From positions 3,174,501 to 3,238,500 of the forward strand of contig NZ_CP115463.1 of the NCBI RefSeq assembly GCF_027912495.1: DNA of 64,000 nucleotides. Reading direction: 5' to 3'. The translations under genes and the position numbers were made by a program. The notes beneath the pieces are model-generated. The model saw nothing but the letters and a program-made list of their open reading frames with translations. It had not been told where the DNA came from and ran no database searches. Positions 44,293-53,010 of the stretch are shown here, in pieces (the stretch's first letter is position 1; each line of letters begins with the position of its first letter). Origin of the DNA: Caulobacter sp. NIBR1757 (lineage in GTDB: Bacteria > Pseudomonadota > Alphaproteobacteria > Caulobacterales > Caulobacteraceae).

Positions 44293-44604
44293 CTAGAACT
44301 GGCCGGTGGCCGCGTCGACCATGAAGTCTTCGAAGCGACCGCCCGGGAAGCGCAGCCGCATCCAGTAATACTTGCGGCCGCCCTGCATGCGGGGATTGGC
44401 GTTGACGTACTCGCCGCCGGTGCGGCTCTCGACCATGCGGATCAGCTGGGACAGGGGGATTTCCCGTTCGCGCGGGGCGTCTAAACCACCCTTCTGCTCC
44501 TGGCGGTCGTCGCGGTTGCCCTTCCCACGACCCTGCGCATCCGCCGCCATGGGGATGGCGGCGGTCAGGATCGCGGCTGCAAAAAGGGCGACGAGACGTT
44601 TCAT
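44293..44604 (-). CDS. Secreted PepSY-like protein
   Basis: 103 residues with a Sec signal (MKRLVALFAAAILTAAIPMA, cleavage near ADA). A charged linker is followed by a PepSY-like domain (IPLSQLIRMVESRTGGEYVN ... YYWMRLRFPGGRFEDFMVDA). PepSY modules often accompany sensor kinases as periplasmic regulators or inhibitors, and it immediately precedes the FeuPQ-like pair. A role in signal input to the kinase is inferred. Confidence 0.8.
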   Translation of the reverse strand: MKRLVALFAAAILTAAIPMAADAQGRGKGNRDDRQEQKGGLDAPREREIPLSQLIRMVESRTGGEYVNANPRMQGGRKYYWMRLRFPGGRFEDFMVDAATGQF

Positions 44605-44707
44605 GCCTGTGCTTCTAGGGTCCGTCGTCTGAATGGCGGCTGAATGAACAGGTTATGCAAGGTACGCGACCGCCTGTCACGGGCCAGCGCCCGAGAGGCG
44701 AGAGCGA

Positions 44708-45622
44708 TCAGCGCTTCTTGGCGGCGTAGGGGCGCTTGGCCTTCCACTCCTGGGCGAACTGCTCAAGTTCCGGGCCGGCGACGTCGGGCAGGGTAACCAC
44801 CAGCCGGGCCACCAGGTCGCCGCGCTTGCCCTTGGCGTCGATGAAGCCCCGGCCTTTCAGGCGCAGCTGCTGTCCGCTGTTGCTGCCCTTGGGCACCGTC
44901 AGGGCGACGTTGCCGTCCGGCGTCGGGGCCTCGACCTTGCCGCCCAGCACCGCGTCGGGAACGGTGATCGGCACGTCCATGATCAGGGTGTCGCCCTCGC
45001 GCCGGTAGATGGGGTGGGGGCGGATGCCGAGCTCGATCATGGCGTCGCCCGGGCCGCCGCGGCCAGGAGCCCCCTGGCCCTTCAGACGAAGGGTCTGGCC
45101 ATCCTGGGCGCCCTTTGGAATCGCCACCTCGATGGTGCGGCCGTCGGAGAAGGCGATGCGCTTCTTGGTCCCGCGGATGGCGTCTTCCAGATCGATGTCG
45201 ATCTTGGCGCGGACATCCTGGCCCTTGGTCGAAAAGCCGCCGAAGCCGCCGGGATTGCGCCCGCCGCCGCCGCGCCCGAACATCTCGCCGAGGATGTCGT
45301 TCAGGTCGACGCCATCGGGGCCCGGCCCACCGGCCGGCCCGCGCGGCGACCAGCCGCCGGCGCCCGCGCCGCCGCTTCGTCCGAACGGGCTCTGCTCGTG
45401 GCCCTCGGCGTCGATCTCGCCGCGGTCGAACTTCTTGCGCTTCTCCTCGTCGCCGACGATGTCGAAGGCCCCCGAGACGCGCTTGAACTTCTCCTCCGCC
45501 GACTTGTCGCCGGGGTTGGCGTCGGGGTGGTACTGCTTGGCCAGCTTGCGGAACGCCTTGCGGATGTCGTCCTGCGACGCACTGCGGGAAACGCCCAGCT
45601 CCAGATAGGGGTCGCGCGCCAA
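44708..45622 (-). CDS. DnaJ-type co-chaperone (CbpA-like)
   Basis: 304 residues: a J domain at ~3-65 with the HPD motif (KQYHPDANPG), a Gly/Phe-rich region (~90-140), and the two beta-sandwich substrate-binding domains of type II DnaJ proteins (DLEDAIRGTKKRIAF; GGKVEAPTPDGNVALTVPKG). No zinc-finger cysteines, so it is CbpA/DnaJ-type II. The start is read as TTG at 45622, after AGAGG, because the J domain begins there; no ATG lies near. It stimulates DnaK-family ATPase. Confidence 0.9.
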   Translation of the reverse strand: MARDPYLELGVSRSASQDDIRKAFRKLAKQYHPDANPGDKSAEEKFKRVSGAFDIVGDEEKRKKFDRGEIDAEGHEQSPFGRSGGAGAGGWSPRGPAGGPGPDGVDLNDILGEMFGRGGGGRNPGGFGGFSTKGQDVRAKIDIDLEDAIRGTKKRIAFSDGRTIEVAIPKGAQDGQTLRLKGQGAPGRGGPGDAMIELGIRPHPIYRREGDTLIMDVPITVPDAVLGGKVEAPTPDGNVALTVPKGSNSGQQLRLKGRGFIDAKGKRGDLVARLVVTLPDVAGPELEQFAQEWKAKRPYAAKKR

Positions 45623-45743
45623 GGATACCTCTTCACAAATCAAAGTCGGTCGAAGGCCTCTACCTAAGGCAACGCGCGGCCCACGCAAGGGGCACTGTTG
45701 TAAAATTGCAACTTCGCGCGCCGACGCTGTCGTTTTCGGGCGG

Positions 45744-46808
45744 CTAGAAGCTCGCCCGCTCGACGGTGACGGTCATGCCGCCGTCGTCGCTGACCACCTC
45801 CAGCCGGGCGTCCAGCTGCTTGACCAGGGCCTGGACGATCACCGTCCCCAGGCCGCCGGTCACCTCGCCCACCGAGGCCGTCGCCAGCCCCGGCGTCTTG
45901 CCGATGCCGTTGTCGGCGACGGTCAGCTTCCAGTTCTCGCCCCGGCTCTCGTAGACAACCCGCACCAGCGCGCCGTCGCGGCCGGCGGGAAAGGCGTACT
46001 TCACCGCATTGATCACCAGTTCGGTGACGATCAGCCCGACGCTGACCGCCTGGCCCGAACTCATCCGCCCGTCGTCGGCCGTCACCGCCAGGGCGATCGG
46101 CCGGTCCTCGGCGATCATCGAGCGGCCGAGCCCCTCGCACAGCTTGGTCAGGTAGGGTCCCACCCCGACCTCGCCGATGCCCTCGACGGCGTGCAGGTGC
46201 GACTGCACCGCCGCCACGCTCATCACCCGCTGATGGGCGTCGCGCAGATGGTCCCGCGTCTCCGGCGAGGTCACCCCGCGCGCCTTGAGCATCAGGATGC
46301 TGGCGATGATCTGCAGGCTGTTGGCGACCCGGTGCTCCATCTCCTGCAGCAGGATCTGCTTCTGCTCCAGCAGCGCCTCGGTCCGGGTCAGCAGGGCCGC
46401 CAGCTCCTGTTCCAGCCCGCGCCGGGCGGTGATGTCGGTGAAGGCCAGCAGGATGGTGTGATCGGGGCTGGTCTCGTAGACCACCTTGCGGGCGTTCAGC
46501 AGCATGGTGCGCTGGCCGACGCCCGGGAAATCGTGGCTGACCTCGAAGTCGTCCATCGCCGCCCGCTCGGGGATGATGGTCTCCAGCAGCAGGCGCAGGG
46601 CCGGAATGTCCCACTGGCCGTCGCCCAGGTCGTAGAGCAGGGCCCCGCGCGTGTGCGCCTCATCGACCTTGAAGGTCTCGTAGAAGGCCCGGCTGGCGGC
46701 CATGACCCGCAGTTCGCCGTCCAGCACCAGCAGCGGCTCATGGATGGTGTTGACGATCGCCTGGGCGAGCGTCTGGGCCTCGGCAATCCCCTGCAGGGGG
46801 TTGATCAT
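45744..46808 (-). CDS. PAS-domain sensor histidine kinase (HisKA_2/HWE type)
   Basis: 354 residues, soluble. A PAS domain at ~15-130 (EPLLVLDGELRVMAASRAFY) is followed by the HisKA_2-type His box EMEHRVANSLQIIASIL and a HATPase domain (TELVINAVKYAFP, DNGIGKTPG, GGLGTVIVQALVKQL). This class is abundant in alphaproteobacteria and often signals to general-stress or light/redox regulators. It is closely related to the kinase at 54080-55174. No regulator gene is adjacent, so it is an orphan. ATG at 46808 starts just before the PAS domain. Confidence 0.92.
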   Translation of the reverse strand: MINPLQGIAEAQTLAQAIVNTIHEPLLVLDGELRVMAASRAFYETFKVDEAHTRGALLYDLGDGQWDIPALRLLLETIIPERAAMDDFEVSHDFPGVGQRTMLLNARKVVYETSPDHTILLAFTDITARRGLEQELAALLTRTEALLEQKQILLQEMEHRVANSLQIIASILMLKARGVTSPETRDHLRDAHQRVMSVAAVQSHLHAVEGIGEVGVGPYLTKLCEGLGRSMIAEDRPIALAVTADDGRMSSGQAVSVGLIVTELVINAVKYAFPAGRDGALVRVVYESRGENWKLTVADNGIGKTPGLATASVGEVTGGLGTVIVQALVKQLDARLEVVSDDGGMTVTVERASF

Positions 46809-46974
46809 GGCGAAAGGACCAGGCCGATCTGTAGCGCGGGGGCGGCGACCGATTTCGATCAAAGGAAAACCCCGTTCGGCTTATAGGCGATCCGGTCGAC
46901 AGAGTCGCGCCGGAACCGACGTAGCGGTGTCGGAAGCATCGTAACCTCCGGCGGCCCGCAAGCCCCCGCGCCGT

Positions 46975-47763
46975 TCAGAACAGCGAGGTCGTCATCCCCC
47001 CATCGACCACCAGGCTCTGGCCCACCACATAGCCGGCGAAGTCGCCGCACAGCATGGCGATGACCTTGCCGACTTCGTCGCTTTGCCCCACCCGGCGGGC
47101 CGGAATGCGCAGCTGCTTGGCGAACAGGGCCTCGGCCCCGGCCCGGTCGAGGCCGTTCTTCTCGCCCAGGGCGGCGAGGGTGCGCTCCAGCCCGTCGGTG
47201 GCCACCATGCCCGGCAGCAGGCAGTTGATGGCGACATTGTCCCGCGCCAGCCGCCGCCCGACCGCCGCGCAATAGTTGACCAGCGCCGCGCGCGCCGGCC
47301 CCGACAACAGCCGCGTCTCGCTGGGAAACTTGGCCGCCACGGTGGCGACGGCGACCACCCGGCCCCAGCGCCGCGCCGCCATGCCCTCGCTGAAATGCCG
47401 GATCAGCTCCACCGGCCCGACCAGGCCGCTGCTCACCGACCCCAGCCAGTCGGCCTCGCCGATGGCCCGGAAGTCCTCGACCGGGGCCGGTGGCGAGACG
47501 CTGATCACCAGGATGTCGGCGGCCGGACAGGCCGCCGCCAGCGCCGCCCGCCCCTCGGCCGTCGAATGGTCGGCCACCACCGGCGTCACCGACGCCCCGG
47601 TCGCCGCCGCGATCTCGCCCGCCGCCGCCAGCAGCCGCGCCTCGCCGCGCGCCGACAGTACGATCCTCGCCCCCTCCCCGGCCAGCGCCAGGGCGGCGGC
47701 CCGTCCCATGCCGGCGCTGCCGCCGGCGATCAGGGCGGTGCGGCCCGCGATCCCTAGGTCCAT
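46975..47763 (-). CDS. SDR family oxidoreductase
   Basis: A 262-residue classical short-chain dehydrogenase. The cofactor loop is GGSAGMGRAAALA (residues 14-26), with the NADP-type ARGEAR following. The catalytic Tyr/Lys of the usual YxxxK is not obvious: the region reads NYCAAVGRRLA, where Arg stands in the Lys position. The C-terminus GDFAGYVVGQSLVVDGGMTT is typical. The substrate is unknown and the missing Lys needs care. Confidence 0.85.
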   Translation of the reverse strand: MDLGIAGRTALIAGGSAGMGRAAALALAGEGARIVLSARGEARLLAAAGEIAAATGASVTPVVADHSTAEGRAALAAACPAADILVISVSPPAPVEDFRAIGEADWLGSVSSGLVGPVELIRHFSEGMAARRWGRVVAVATVAAKFPSETRLLSGPARAALVNYCAAVGRRLARDNVAINCLLPGMVATDGLERTLAALGEKNGLDRAGAEALFAKQLRIPARRVGQSDEVGKVIAMLCGDFAGYVVGQSLVVDGGMTTSLF

Positions 47764-48079
47764 GTGCTGTTCCTCAAGCTGACCCGCCGCTTGTCCCCGC
47801 CCGCCCCGCCCGGGTCAACCGCCGGCGCTCGCCCCCGCGATCTGTCGAAGCCCGGCTATTGTAGCACAGGGCGGCGAATAAATACTGTTATAAATCAACC
47901 GCCTAAGACCTATCCGGGAACCATCCGGGTCGTCATTTCCACCCCTCGAAACCGCCCTGTAGACCCACCCGAAACCACCCGGAAACCACCCGATGTCGCG
48001 GCGTTCGGGGAACGCCGGAAAAAGGGGCGAAATCAATATGTCTAGACATATTCATCTTGCCGGAGGGCGGGGCGCGGCC
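47764..48079. other. 316-bp gap with direct repeats and the third palindrome
   Basis: Between the divergent SDR start and the GFA stop. It contains an AT-rich patch (47872-47900, GGCGAATAAATACTGTTATA), a direct repeat AAACCACCCG at 47972-47981 and 47983-47992 (11-bp period), further related ACC-rich units just before it, and the 18-bp palindrome at 48035-48052. No gene or RNA is evident. Confidence 0.6.
48035..48052. repeat. 18-bp palindrome, copy 3 of 3
   Basis: AATATGTCTAGACATATT, identical to the cores at 2758 and 29337. Here the right flank carries the CAT extension but the left does not. It lies 28 bp from the GFA stop, the same distance as copy 2 from the glnE stop. Confidence 0.9.
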
Positions 48080-48679
48080 TCAGCCGGCGCCTTCCACATG
48101 GCCGTCGAAGCGGGGGGCGTCGTCGCAGATCATCACCCAGTCCGGCTTGTCGCCGACGAAGATGTGGCCGGCGATGCCAAGCTGCGGATGGCCGTCCAGC
48201 GCCCCGGCCGGCACGAACATCCGCCCGCCGTCCGGCGTTGGCTGCGGCATGGGACAGCCGCAGCCGCCGCAGAAGGTATGGCTCCAGCCGGTCGCCGTCT
48301 CGAAACGGCGCAGCTGCTCCTCGCCGCCGACCCATTCGAAGCGGTCCTGGCGGACGTTGAGCACGGCGTTGGAGCCTGTGCCGGAGGCGCGCCGGCATTG
48401 CGAGCAGTGGCAGAAGCCGACCGGCGGCAGGCGGTCGAACAGGCGGAAGCGGATGTGGCCGCAGAGGCAGCGGCCGGTGGCGGCGAGGGGGCGGGGGCGT
48501 CGGAAAAGCAGTCGGGCCGGAGGAGGAGGAGGTGTTTGTTCGGCGGTCGGCGTTCTAGTGGGCGTTGAGGGATAGGCAGCTGGAGCGCGCACCGGGATCA
48601 TAGTGCCCCAGCCAAACACGATCAGGCCTGCCGCGTTCGCCCCCGGTTGGCACGCCTCGAACCTGTCCGGCCGCTTCAC
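48080..48679 (-). CDS. GFA/CENP-V family zinc protein
   Basis: The last ~130 residues are a clear glutathione-dependent formaldehyde-activating (GFA)-type domain. The zinc ligands are visible in GRCLCGHIRF, GFCHCSQCRRASG and FCGGCGCPM, and the end is KPDWVMICDDAPRFDG. The first ~65 residues are Pro/Thr-rich and not conserved, so the true start may be ATG at 48601 or later. GFA proteins bind zinc and small thiols; the reaction is often unclear. The foreign ATPase gene lies divergently beside it. Confidence 0.82.
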   Translation of the reverse strand: MKRPDRFEACQPGANAAGLIVFGWGTMIPVRAPAAYPSTPTRTPTAEQTPPPPPARLLFRRPRPLAATGRCLCGHIRFRLFDRLPPVGFCHCSQCRRASGTGSNAVLNVRQDRFEWVGGEEQLRRFETATGWSHTFCGGCGCPMPQPTPDGGRMFVPAGALDGHPQLGIAGHIFVGDKPDWVMICDDAPRFDGHVEGAG

Positions 48680-48725
48680 CTAGCGCCTGCAGAAGTTTCC
48701 CGGCATGATTGTGAAAGGGGGAACG

Positions 48726-51700
48726 ATGAACCGACTTACCAAAACCGAAATTCAGAACGCGCTGCTAGCGGGTCAACCAGTCTCTTGGACCACTTCGACG
48801 AACAAGTCCGAGACTATCCAGCTTAGCAAGCCTGAGCAGCGACGCCTATTTTCGTATCTTCTGACCTCGTCAGTGCGAGAACCTAAGGGGCTCAGCGATG
48901 CTTTCGTTGACGGGCTTTCCCAAGCCCGCTCCGCAGAAGACGATCCTGCACAACAGGCATCAGGCCCTGGGTCACAGGCGAACCTGGGCGGACCTTGGCG
49001 CCTCCAAAAGCTAGAAACTCAAGGATTTGGCGGTCTAAACATAAGCGGCGGTCCGCCATTTACATTGGAATTCGATGCGGAGAGCCTTCTGCTACAGGGG
49101 CCAAATGGAAGCGGAAAATCATCGCTAGTAGCCGCCATTCTTTGGGCACTCACCGGCGAACGGCCTCGAGATCAATCGGCAGAAAAACCGGAGGACCGTG
49201 CTGCGGTATTCGACAGCGAGAACCGACCCATCGGAACTTGGCCTCCCGTGGCCTCCTATCCCGCCGACCAAAGCGGCCTCTCTGCGAACCCATTGGTTCG
49301 GGTGACTCTGACGTTCGTGGATCCAAACGGTAGCACGGCCCAAGTAGAGCGGCTTCTGAAGGATGGAGAGATCATTCCTCCACAAAGCCCGACACTCCAA
49401 GTGCCCGACATCTTCCTGGAGACTGGGCTGCTTATGCCTGCTCGCATGGCGCGTTTGCGCCTTGAGAAGGGACCGACCGCCCTTACTGCGGCGGTCCAGC
49501 GCCTGACCGGTTTGGACGACTTGATAGACATTGGTCTTCTGGCTGACGGGCTATGTCACAAAGGACGAGAATATCTCACGACGCATTCCAAAGATTTGCT
49601 TCACCAAACTTCATTGTTTGAGACAGCTATTGCAGAAGTTCGCCGTGCCTTGGAGCCCACAGGCGAACGCGTAGAATCCTTCAAGCCCAAGGATACCGAT
49701 GATGTCCAAGGTGATCTTGCGGCGCTTGGCAAGAAACTTCGGACGCGAGCCGGCGAACTCACAAAGGTCATTGCTGACGACCTTACGGAGGGTTTGGACC
49801 TAACGAATGCCAAGGTTCAGTTGGATGTTGCTGGAGCAATTTCCGGTGCGCGCGAAGAACTTACGCTGGGCTTAGCAAGCTTGGCTCCCTGGAAGACACT
49901 TGAAGCTCTTTCAGCGGCCGTTGTTGCTCAAACTCCAAGTGCATTGGAGCGGATCGCCTCCAAGGCAGAAGATGCGATCATCGAAGCATTGGCATTTGAT
50001 GACAGGGCCAAGAGCGATTCAAGGCTGCAGATGAAGGCGCTCGCAGCGCACTGGCATGAGGCGAACCGCTCCGGCCCTGTTGCTGATTGCCCGTTGTGCG
50101 ATGAGGTTTTGGCCGACCCGACATTAACGGCAGAAATTGAGAATTTGCGTTCAAGCGGGCAGGCAGCCACTCGACAGCTCATTGATAATCTAAATGCAAT
50201 TCAGGCGGAATTTGACGCAGCCATTCATCAGACTGTTGCTGCGGCTATCCCTGACGCTTCAACATTTGCGCCTAGACAAGCAGTTGTCGACGGCTTGGTT
50301 GCGCGTTTTGTAGAGCGCGAGCGTTACAGCTCCTTCCTAGCAAGCTTCACGAAACTGGTTTCCAACCAACTGAAAGCGGCCCCTTCCGAGGAACTCCCTC
50401 TAGAAAGCTCCCCCGAGCGGAGCGGGTCAGACCCGAGCCAGCCTCTTCGAGGCAGAATCTCTGCGCTCAGGCGAATACTCTCACTTGCTGAGTGGTTCGA
50501 TTGCCACTCCGAAGACTGGCGGTCATGGTGGGGCTCCGCCGCCGGCCTCCGAAGAGAGGAAGAAGGCGAACACTCTGAGGAAAATTCTGAACAGGTTGAA
50601 AGCCTCAACTCGCACCTTGCCCGCTTGTCGGATGCTCTTGGGGAGGCTTCGCCCTATCGGATCGCTGCGGAAGCATTGGGCCGCGCATGGACAGCCGGCC
50701 GAGAAGCCAGTCGTCTTCAAAAGCTCCAAGGTCTCCGAGAAGATATCGCCGAACAGCTATCCCCGCTGAAAACCTTGGGCGCCCTTGCAGAGGCTCAAGC
50801 GCGGATGGCTATAGGCGCCCTTTCGACTGATATCTCAGATATTCTGAAGAGAATTCAACTGAACGAACGATTAGCCTTTAAAGGTGCCCAACTCCAAAAG
50901 AAGACAGGCCTGCTGGTTCAGGCGGGATTTGACGAATCCTTCAAGATCGATGCAACCCTAGTTGCTAATACGTCTTGGCTCAGGGCCCTGCTATGGGCAT
51001 TTTTACTAGCTCTGAGAGCGGAAGCTGTAAAGCAGCACGCGAGTGATCCGCTTGCCCTACTGGTCCTTGATGACCCGCAAGCAACCTTTGATGCTGAGCA
51101 CCGTCACCGTTGGGTCGCTGAGATAGCAGGACTTCAACGAAGTCCGATTCCCACTCAGATCATACTGGCGACCCACGACGAAGTATTCTTGGAACTAGCG
51201 AAACTGGGCGGCATCTCGGGTCGAGAAGCGATCATCGTTTCTGCAAGTTCGGAGCTTGGTCATGCGGCAATCTTTGAAGGAGCCGCTCTTGATCGGCAAT
51301 GGACCCGCGCTTTAGCTGAGAATACGCCGTCTGCTGGCCAAGACTACATTGCTGCCGTACGGGTGCACGTTGAAGGGCTACTGCGGCTGATGCTACGAGG
51401 CCAGGACGCTGGAGTCACATCCGTTCTCTCCGGATTCGTGCTGGGCGATTCACGCGAAAAGCTGCGGCAGTTGAATGCTGCAAAGTATGCCCCTTGGGAC
51501 AAAGCAGAGTTCAACCGCCTCATCGGGCAGCTTAACGCTGGCACCGTTGCCATTAAACACATGGAACTATCCCACCATGCTGGTCGGACTGTACTCGGCA
51601 TGGGCGAGGCGACGGACGTTGAGCAGCATTGGCGAAAAAACCTCGCTCCGGCCCTCAACCGCGCCTTTCTCATGGCTAGGGAACACCAACTGCTCCATGG

Positions 51701-52556
51701 CGGCCTGAACGCACTTCATGCCCCGCAGCCCAGTTGTGAACTGCCCAACGGATACACCGACAAAATTCGCAGCCTGCGACTAAAGATAGTCGGCCGGGCG
51801 GCAGCTTTCAGCGGCAGTTCGGCAGCAGACGGCCGAATGGATCTGACGCTGGAAGCGGCTGGAGATACTATCGTTTTGGGGAAGCACTGGGCGTTCAGGC
51901 TGAATGCCCCAACTCTCGAACCTGTGGCGCGTAAGGGCGATGTGCTGTTGGTAAGAGAACTCGGCGCTCCCTCGTCTAGATCGCTGGTAGTTGCCCGTGT
52001 AGAAGATCGAATCGTCGCGCGGCGATTGGAAATTTCGGAAAATCACAGCGATGTCGCAGTACTGACTGCGCAATCCGTTAACCCCCAACAGATTGCTCCG
52101 CCGCTGGTGGTTAAGCAATCGACGCTTGATTTGCATAAGGTGGTCGGAGTGATATTTGACTCTGCCCGCAGGATTACTCAAGGCGATGATGAAATATCTG
52201 ACTGTGGCGGCGAGTCGGCTATTCATCATATTACGGCTGCCATCCACGGATTGGTGGAGGTTTCGGGCCAAAGCGCCGAGCCGATTGCCTTAGACGGGCA
52301 ACTTCTTCTTGTCGGGGCCCCTTTAGCGCCGGCCGATGCACTTTCTCAGTTGGACGGTCATCCGGTCATTGCTGGGGACGGCAACGAGAACCGGTACTTC
52401 AAGCGACTTCGCCACATGGACAACGATGTGGTGGTGCTAGAGAGCTTGGAAATCAGTGGAGACTTCCCCCCTATCGTTCTCAGTCACAACAAAAACGCAA
52501 CGACTGACTTGGCTCAGGTCTGGCCAGTGTTGGGGGTGTTATTCGAGCGTGCTTAA
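48726..52556 (+). CDS. Rad50/SMC-like ATPase fused to tandem S24 (LexA/CI-like) domains
   Basis: A 1276-residue protein. Walker A GPNGSGKS is at 125-132, Walker B LLVLDD ends at D782-D783 and an H-loop ATHDE has H817. Between them are long helical arms with a zinc-hook CPLC at C455/C458, so an ABC-type ATPase that dimerises like Rad50. After a helical region (~850-1030) come two segments resembling S24 peptidases. The first (~1050-1145; PTLEPVARKGDVLLV, VVARVEDRIVARRLE) has Thr1063/Arg1099 where Ser/Lys are expected. The second (~1177-1276; SGQSAEPIALDGQLLLVG, YFKRL) keeps Ser1183 and Lys1226. The base composition is much more AT-rich than all neighbours, indicating transfer. It is probably a DNA- or phage-sensing defence protein; this is inference. 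The ATG at 48726 follows AAGGGGG. Confidence 0.85.
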   Translation: MNRLTKTEIQNALLAGQPVSWTTSTNKSETIQLSKPEQRRLFSYLLTSSVREPKGLSDAFVDGLSQARSAEDDPAQQASGPGSQANLGGPWRLQKLETQGFGGLNISGGPPFTLEFDAESLLLQGPNGSGKSSLVAAILWALTGERPRDQSAEKPEDRAAVFDSENRPIGTWPPVASYPADQSGLSANPLVRVTLTFVDPNGSTAQVERLLKDGEIIPPQSPTLQVPDIFLETGLLMPARMARLRLEKGPTALTAAVQRLTGLDDLIDIGLLADGLCHKGREYLTTHSKDLLHQTSLFETAIAEVRRALEPTGERVESFKPKDTDDVQGDLAALGKKLRTRAGELTKVIADDLTEGLDLTNAKVQLDVAGAISGAREELTLGLASLAPWKTLEALSAAVVAQTPSALERIASKAEDAIIEALAFDDRAKSDSRLQMKALAAHWHEANRSGPVADCPLCDEVLADPTLTAEIENLRSSGQAATRQLIDNLNAIQAEFDAAIHQTVAAAIPDASTFAPRQAVVDGLVARFVERERYSSFLASFTKLVSNQLKAAPSEELPLESSPERSGSDPSQPLRGRISALRRILSLAEWFDCHSEDWRSWWGSAAGLRREEEGEHSEENSEQVESLNSHLARLSDALGEASPYRIAAEALGRAWTAGREASRLQKLQGLREDIAEQLSPLKTLGALAEAQARMAIGALSTDISDILKRIQLNERLAFKGAQLQKKTGLLVQAGFDESFKIDATLVANTSWLRALLWAFLLALRAEAVKQHASDPLALLVLDDPQATFDAEHRHRWVAEIAGLQRSPIPTQIILATHDEVFLELAKLGGISGREAIIVSASSELGHAAIFEGAALDRQWTRALAENTPSAGQDYIAAVRVHVEGLLRLMLRGQDAGVTSVLSGFVLGDSREKLRQLNAAKYAPWDKAEFNRLIGQLNAGTVAIKHMELSHHAGRTVLGMGEATDVEQHWRKNLAPALNRAFLMAREHQLLHGGLNALHAPQPSCELPNGYTDKIRSLRLKIVGRAAAFSGSSAADGRMDLTLEAAGDTIVLGKHWAFRLNAPTLEPVARKGDVLLVRELGAPSSRSLVVARVEDRIVARRLEISENHSDVAVLTAQSVNPQQIAPPLVVKQSTLDLHKVVGVIFDSARRITQGDDEISDCGGESAIHHITAAIHGLVEVSGQSAEPIALDGQLLLVGAPLAPADALSQLDGHPVIAGDGNENRYFKRLRHMDNDVVVLESLEISGDFPPIVLSHNKNATTDLAQVWPVLGVLFERA

Positions 52557-52674
52557 TTCTTAGCGCGGGAGTGCTCCCTTCCCTTCCGGTAGTTCAGCCC
52601 CCCGGAACAAACCCCCTCCCCAACCGCTCCCCCCTCCAAGGGTTCGCGATCGTCGCCGGCCTTCGGAGAACCAC

Positions 52675-52932
52675 ATGTCCATTCTCGCCTGGATCGTCCT
52701 CGGGATCGTCGCCGGCTTTATCGCCAGCAAGCTCATCAACAAGTCCGGCAGCGGCCTGGTCATGGACCTGGTGCTCGGCGTCGTCGGCGCCGTGGTCGGC
52801 GGCTGGCTGTTCAATCAGTTCGGCAGCGCCGGGGTGACCGGCTTCAACCTCTACAGCCTGTTCGTCGCCGTGGTCGGGGCGGCGGTGGTGCTGCTCATCT
52901 ACCACCTGGTCTTCCGTCGCGGCCGCGTTTAG
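52675..52932 (+). CDS. GlsB/YeaQ/YmgE family stress-response membrane protein
   Basis: An 85-residue protein with three membrane helices: LAWIVLGIVAGFIASKLIN, LVMDLVLGVVGAVVGGWLF and the C-terminal LFVAVVGAAVVLLIYHLVF. It is typical in size and pattern for the transglycosylase-associated/GlsB family, which is induced in stress and stationary phase. A strong terminator follows. The 118-bp upstream gap contains GGAAC at 52613, but no matching -10 for an EcfG-type promoter at the right spacing. Confidence 0.9.
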   Translation: MSILAWIVLGIVAGFIASKLINKSGSGLVMDLVLGVVGAVVGGWLFNQFGSAGVTGFNLYSLFVAVVGAAVVLLIYHLVFRRGRV

Positions 52933-52967
52933 GCGCACCGCTTCGGCCCGCATAGAGGGCCGCAGAC

Positions 52968-53003
52968 AAAGGCTCCCCGGCATCGCTGCCGGGGAGCCTT
53001 TTT
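52968..53003 (+). terminator. Rho-independent terminator after the glsB-like gene
   Basis: A 15-bp stem (AAAGGCTCCCCGGCA / TGCCGGGGAGCCTTT), TCGC loop and T-run. A near copy of it lies at 53427-53463. Confidence 0.93.
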
Positions 53004-53010
53004 CGTTCTG

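Noticed and set aside
48726-52556. RloC-type anticodon nuclease (also ~1200 aa, Rad50-like with zinc hook)
   Set aside because: The ATPase part fits, but I could not find the nuclease motif in the C-terminus, which reads as S24-like domains. A structural search should still test this.
52613-52650. EcfG-type general stress promoter before the glsB-like gene
   Set aside because: GGAAC is present but no CGTT-like -10 occurs 16-17 bp downstream.
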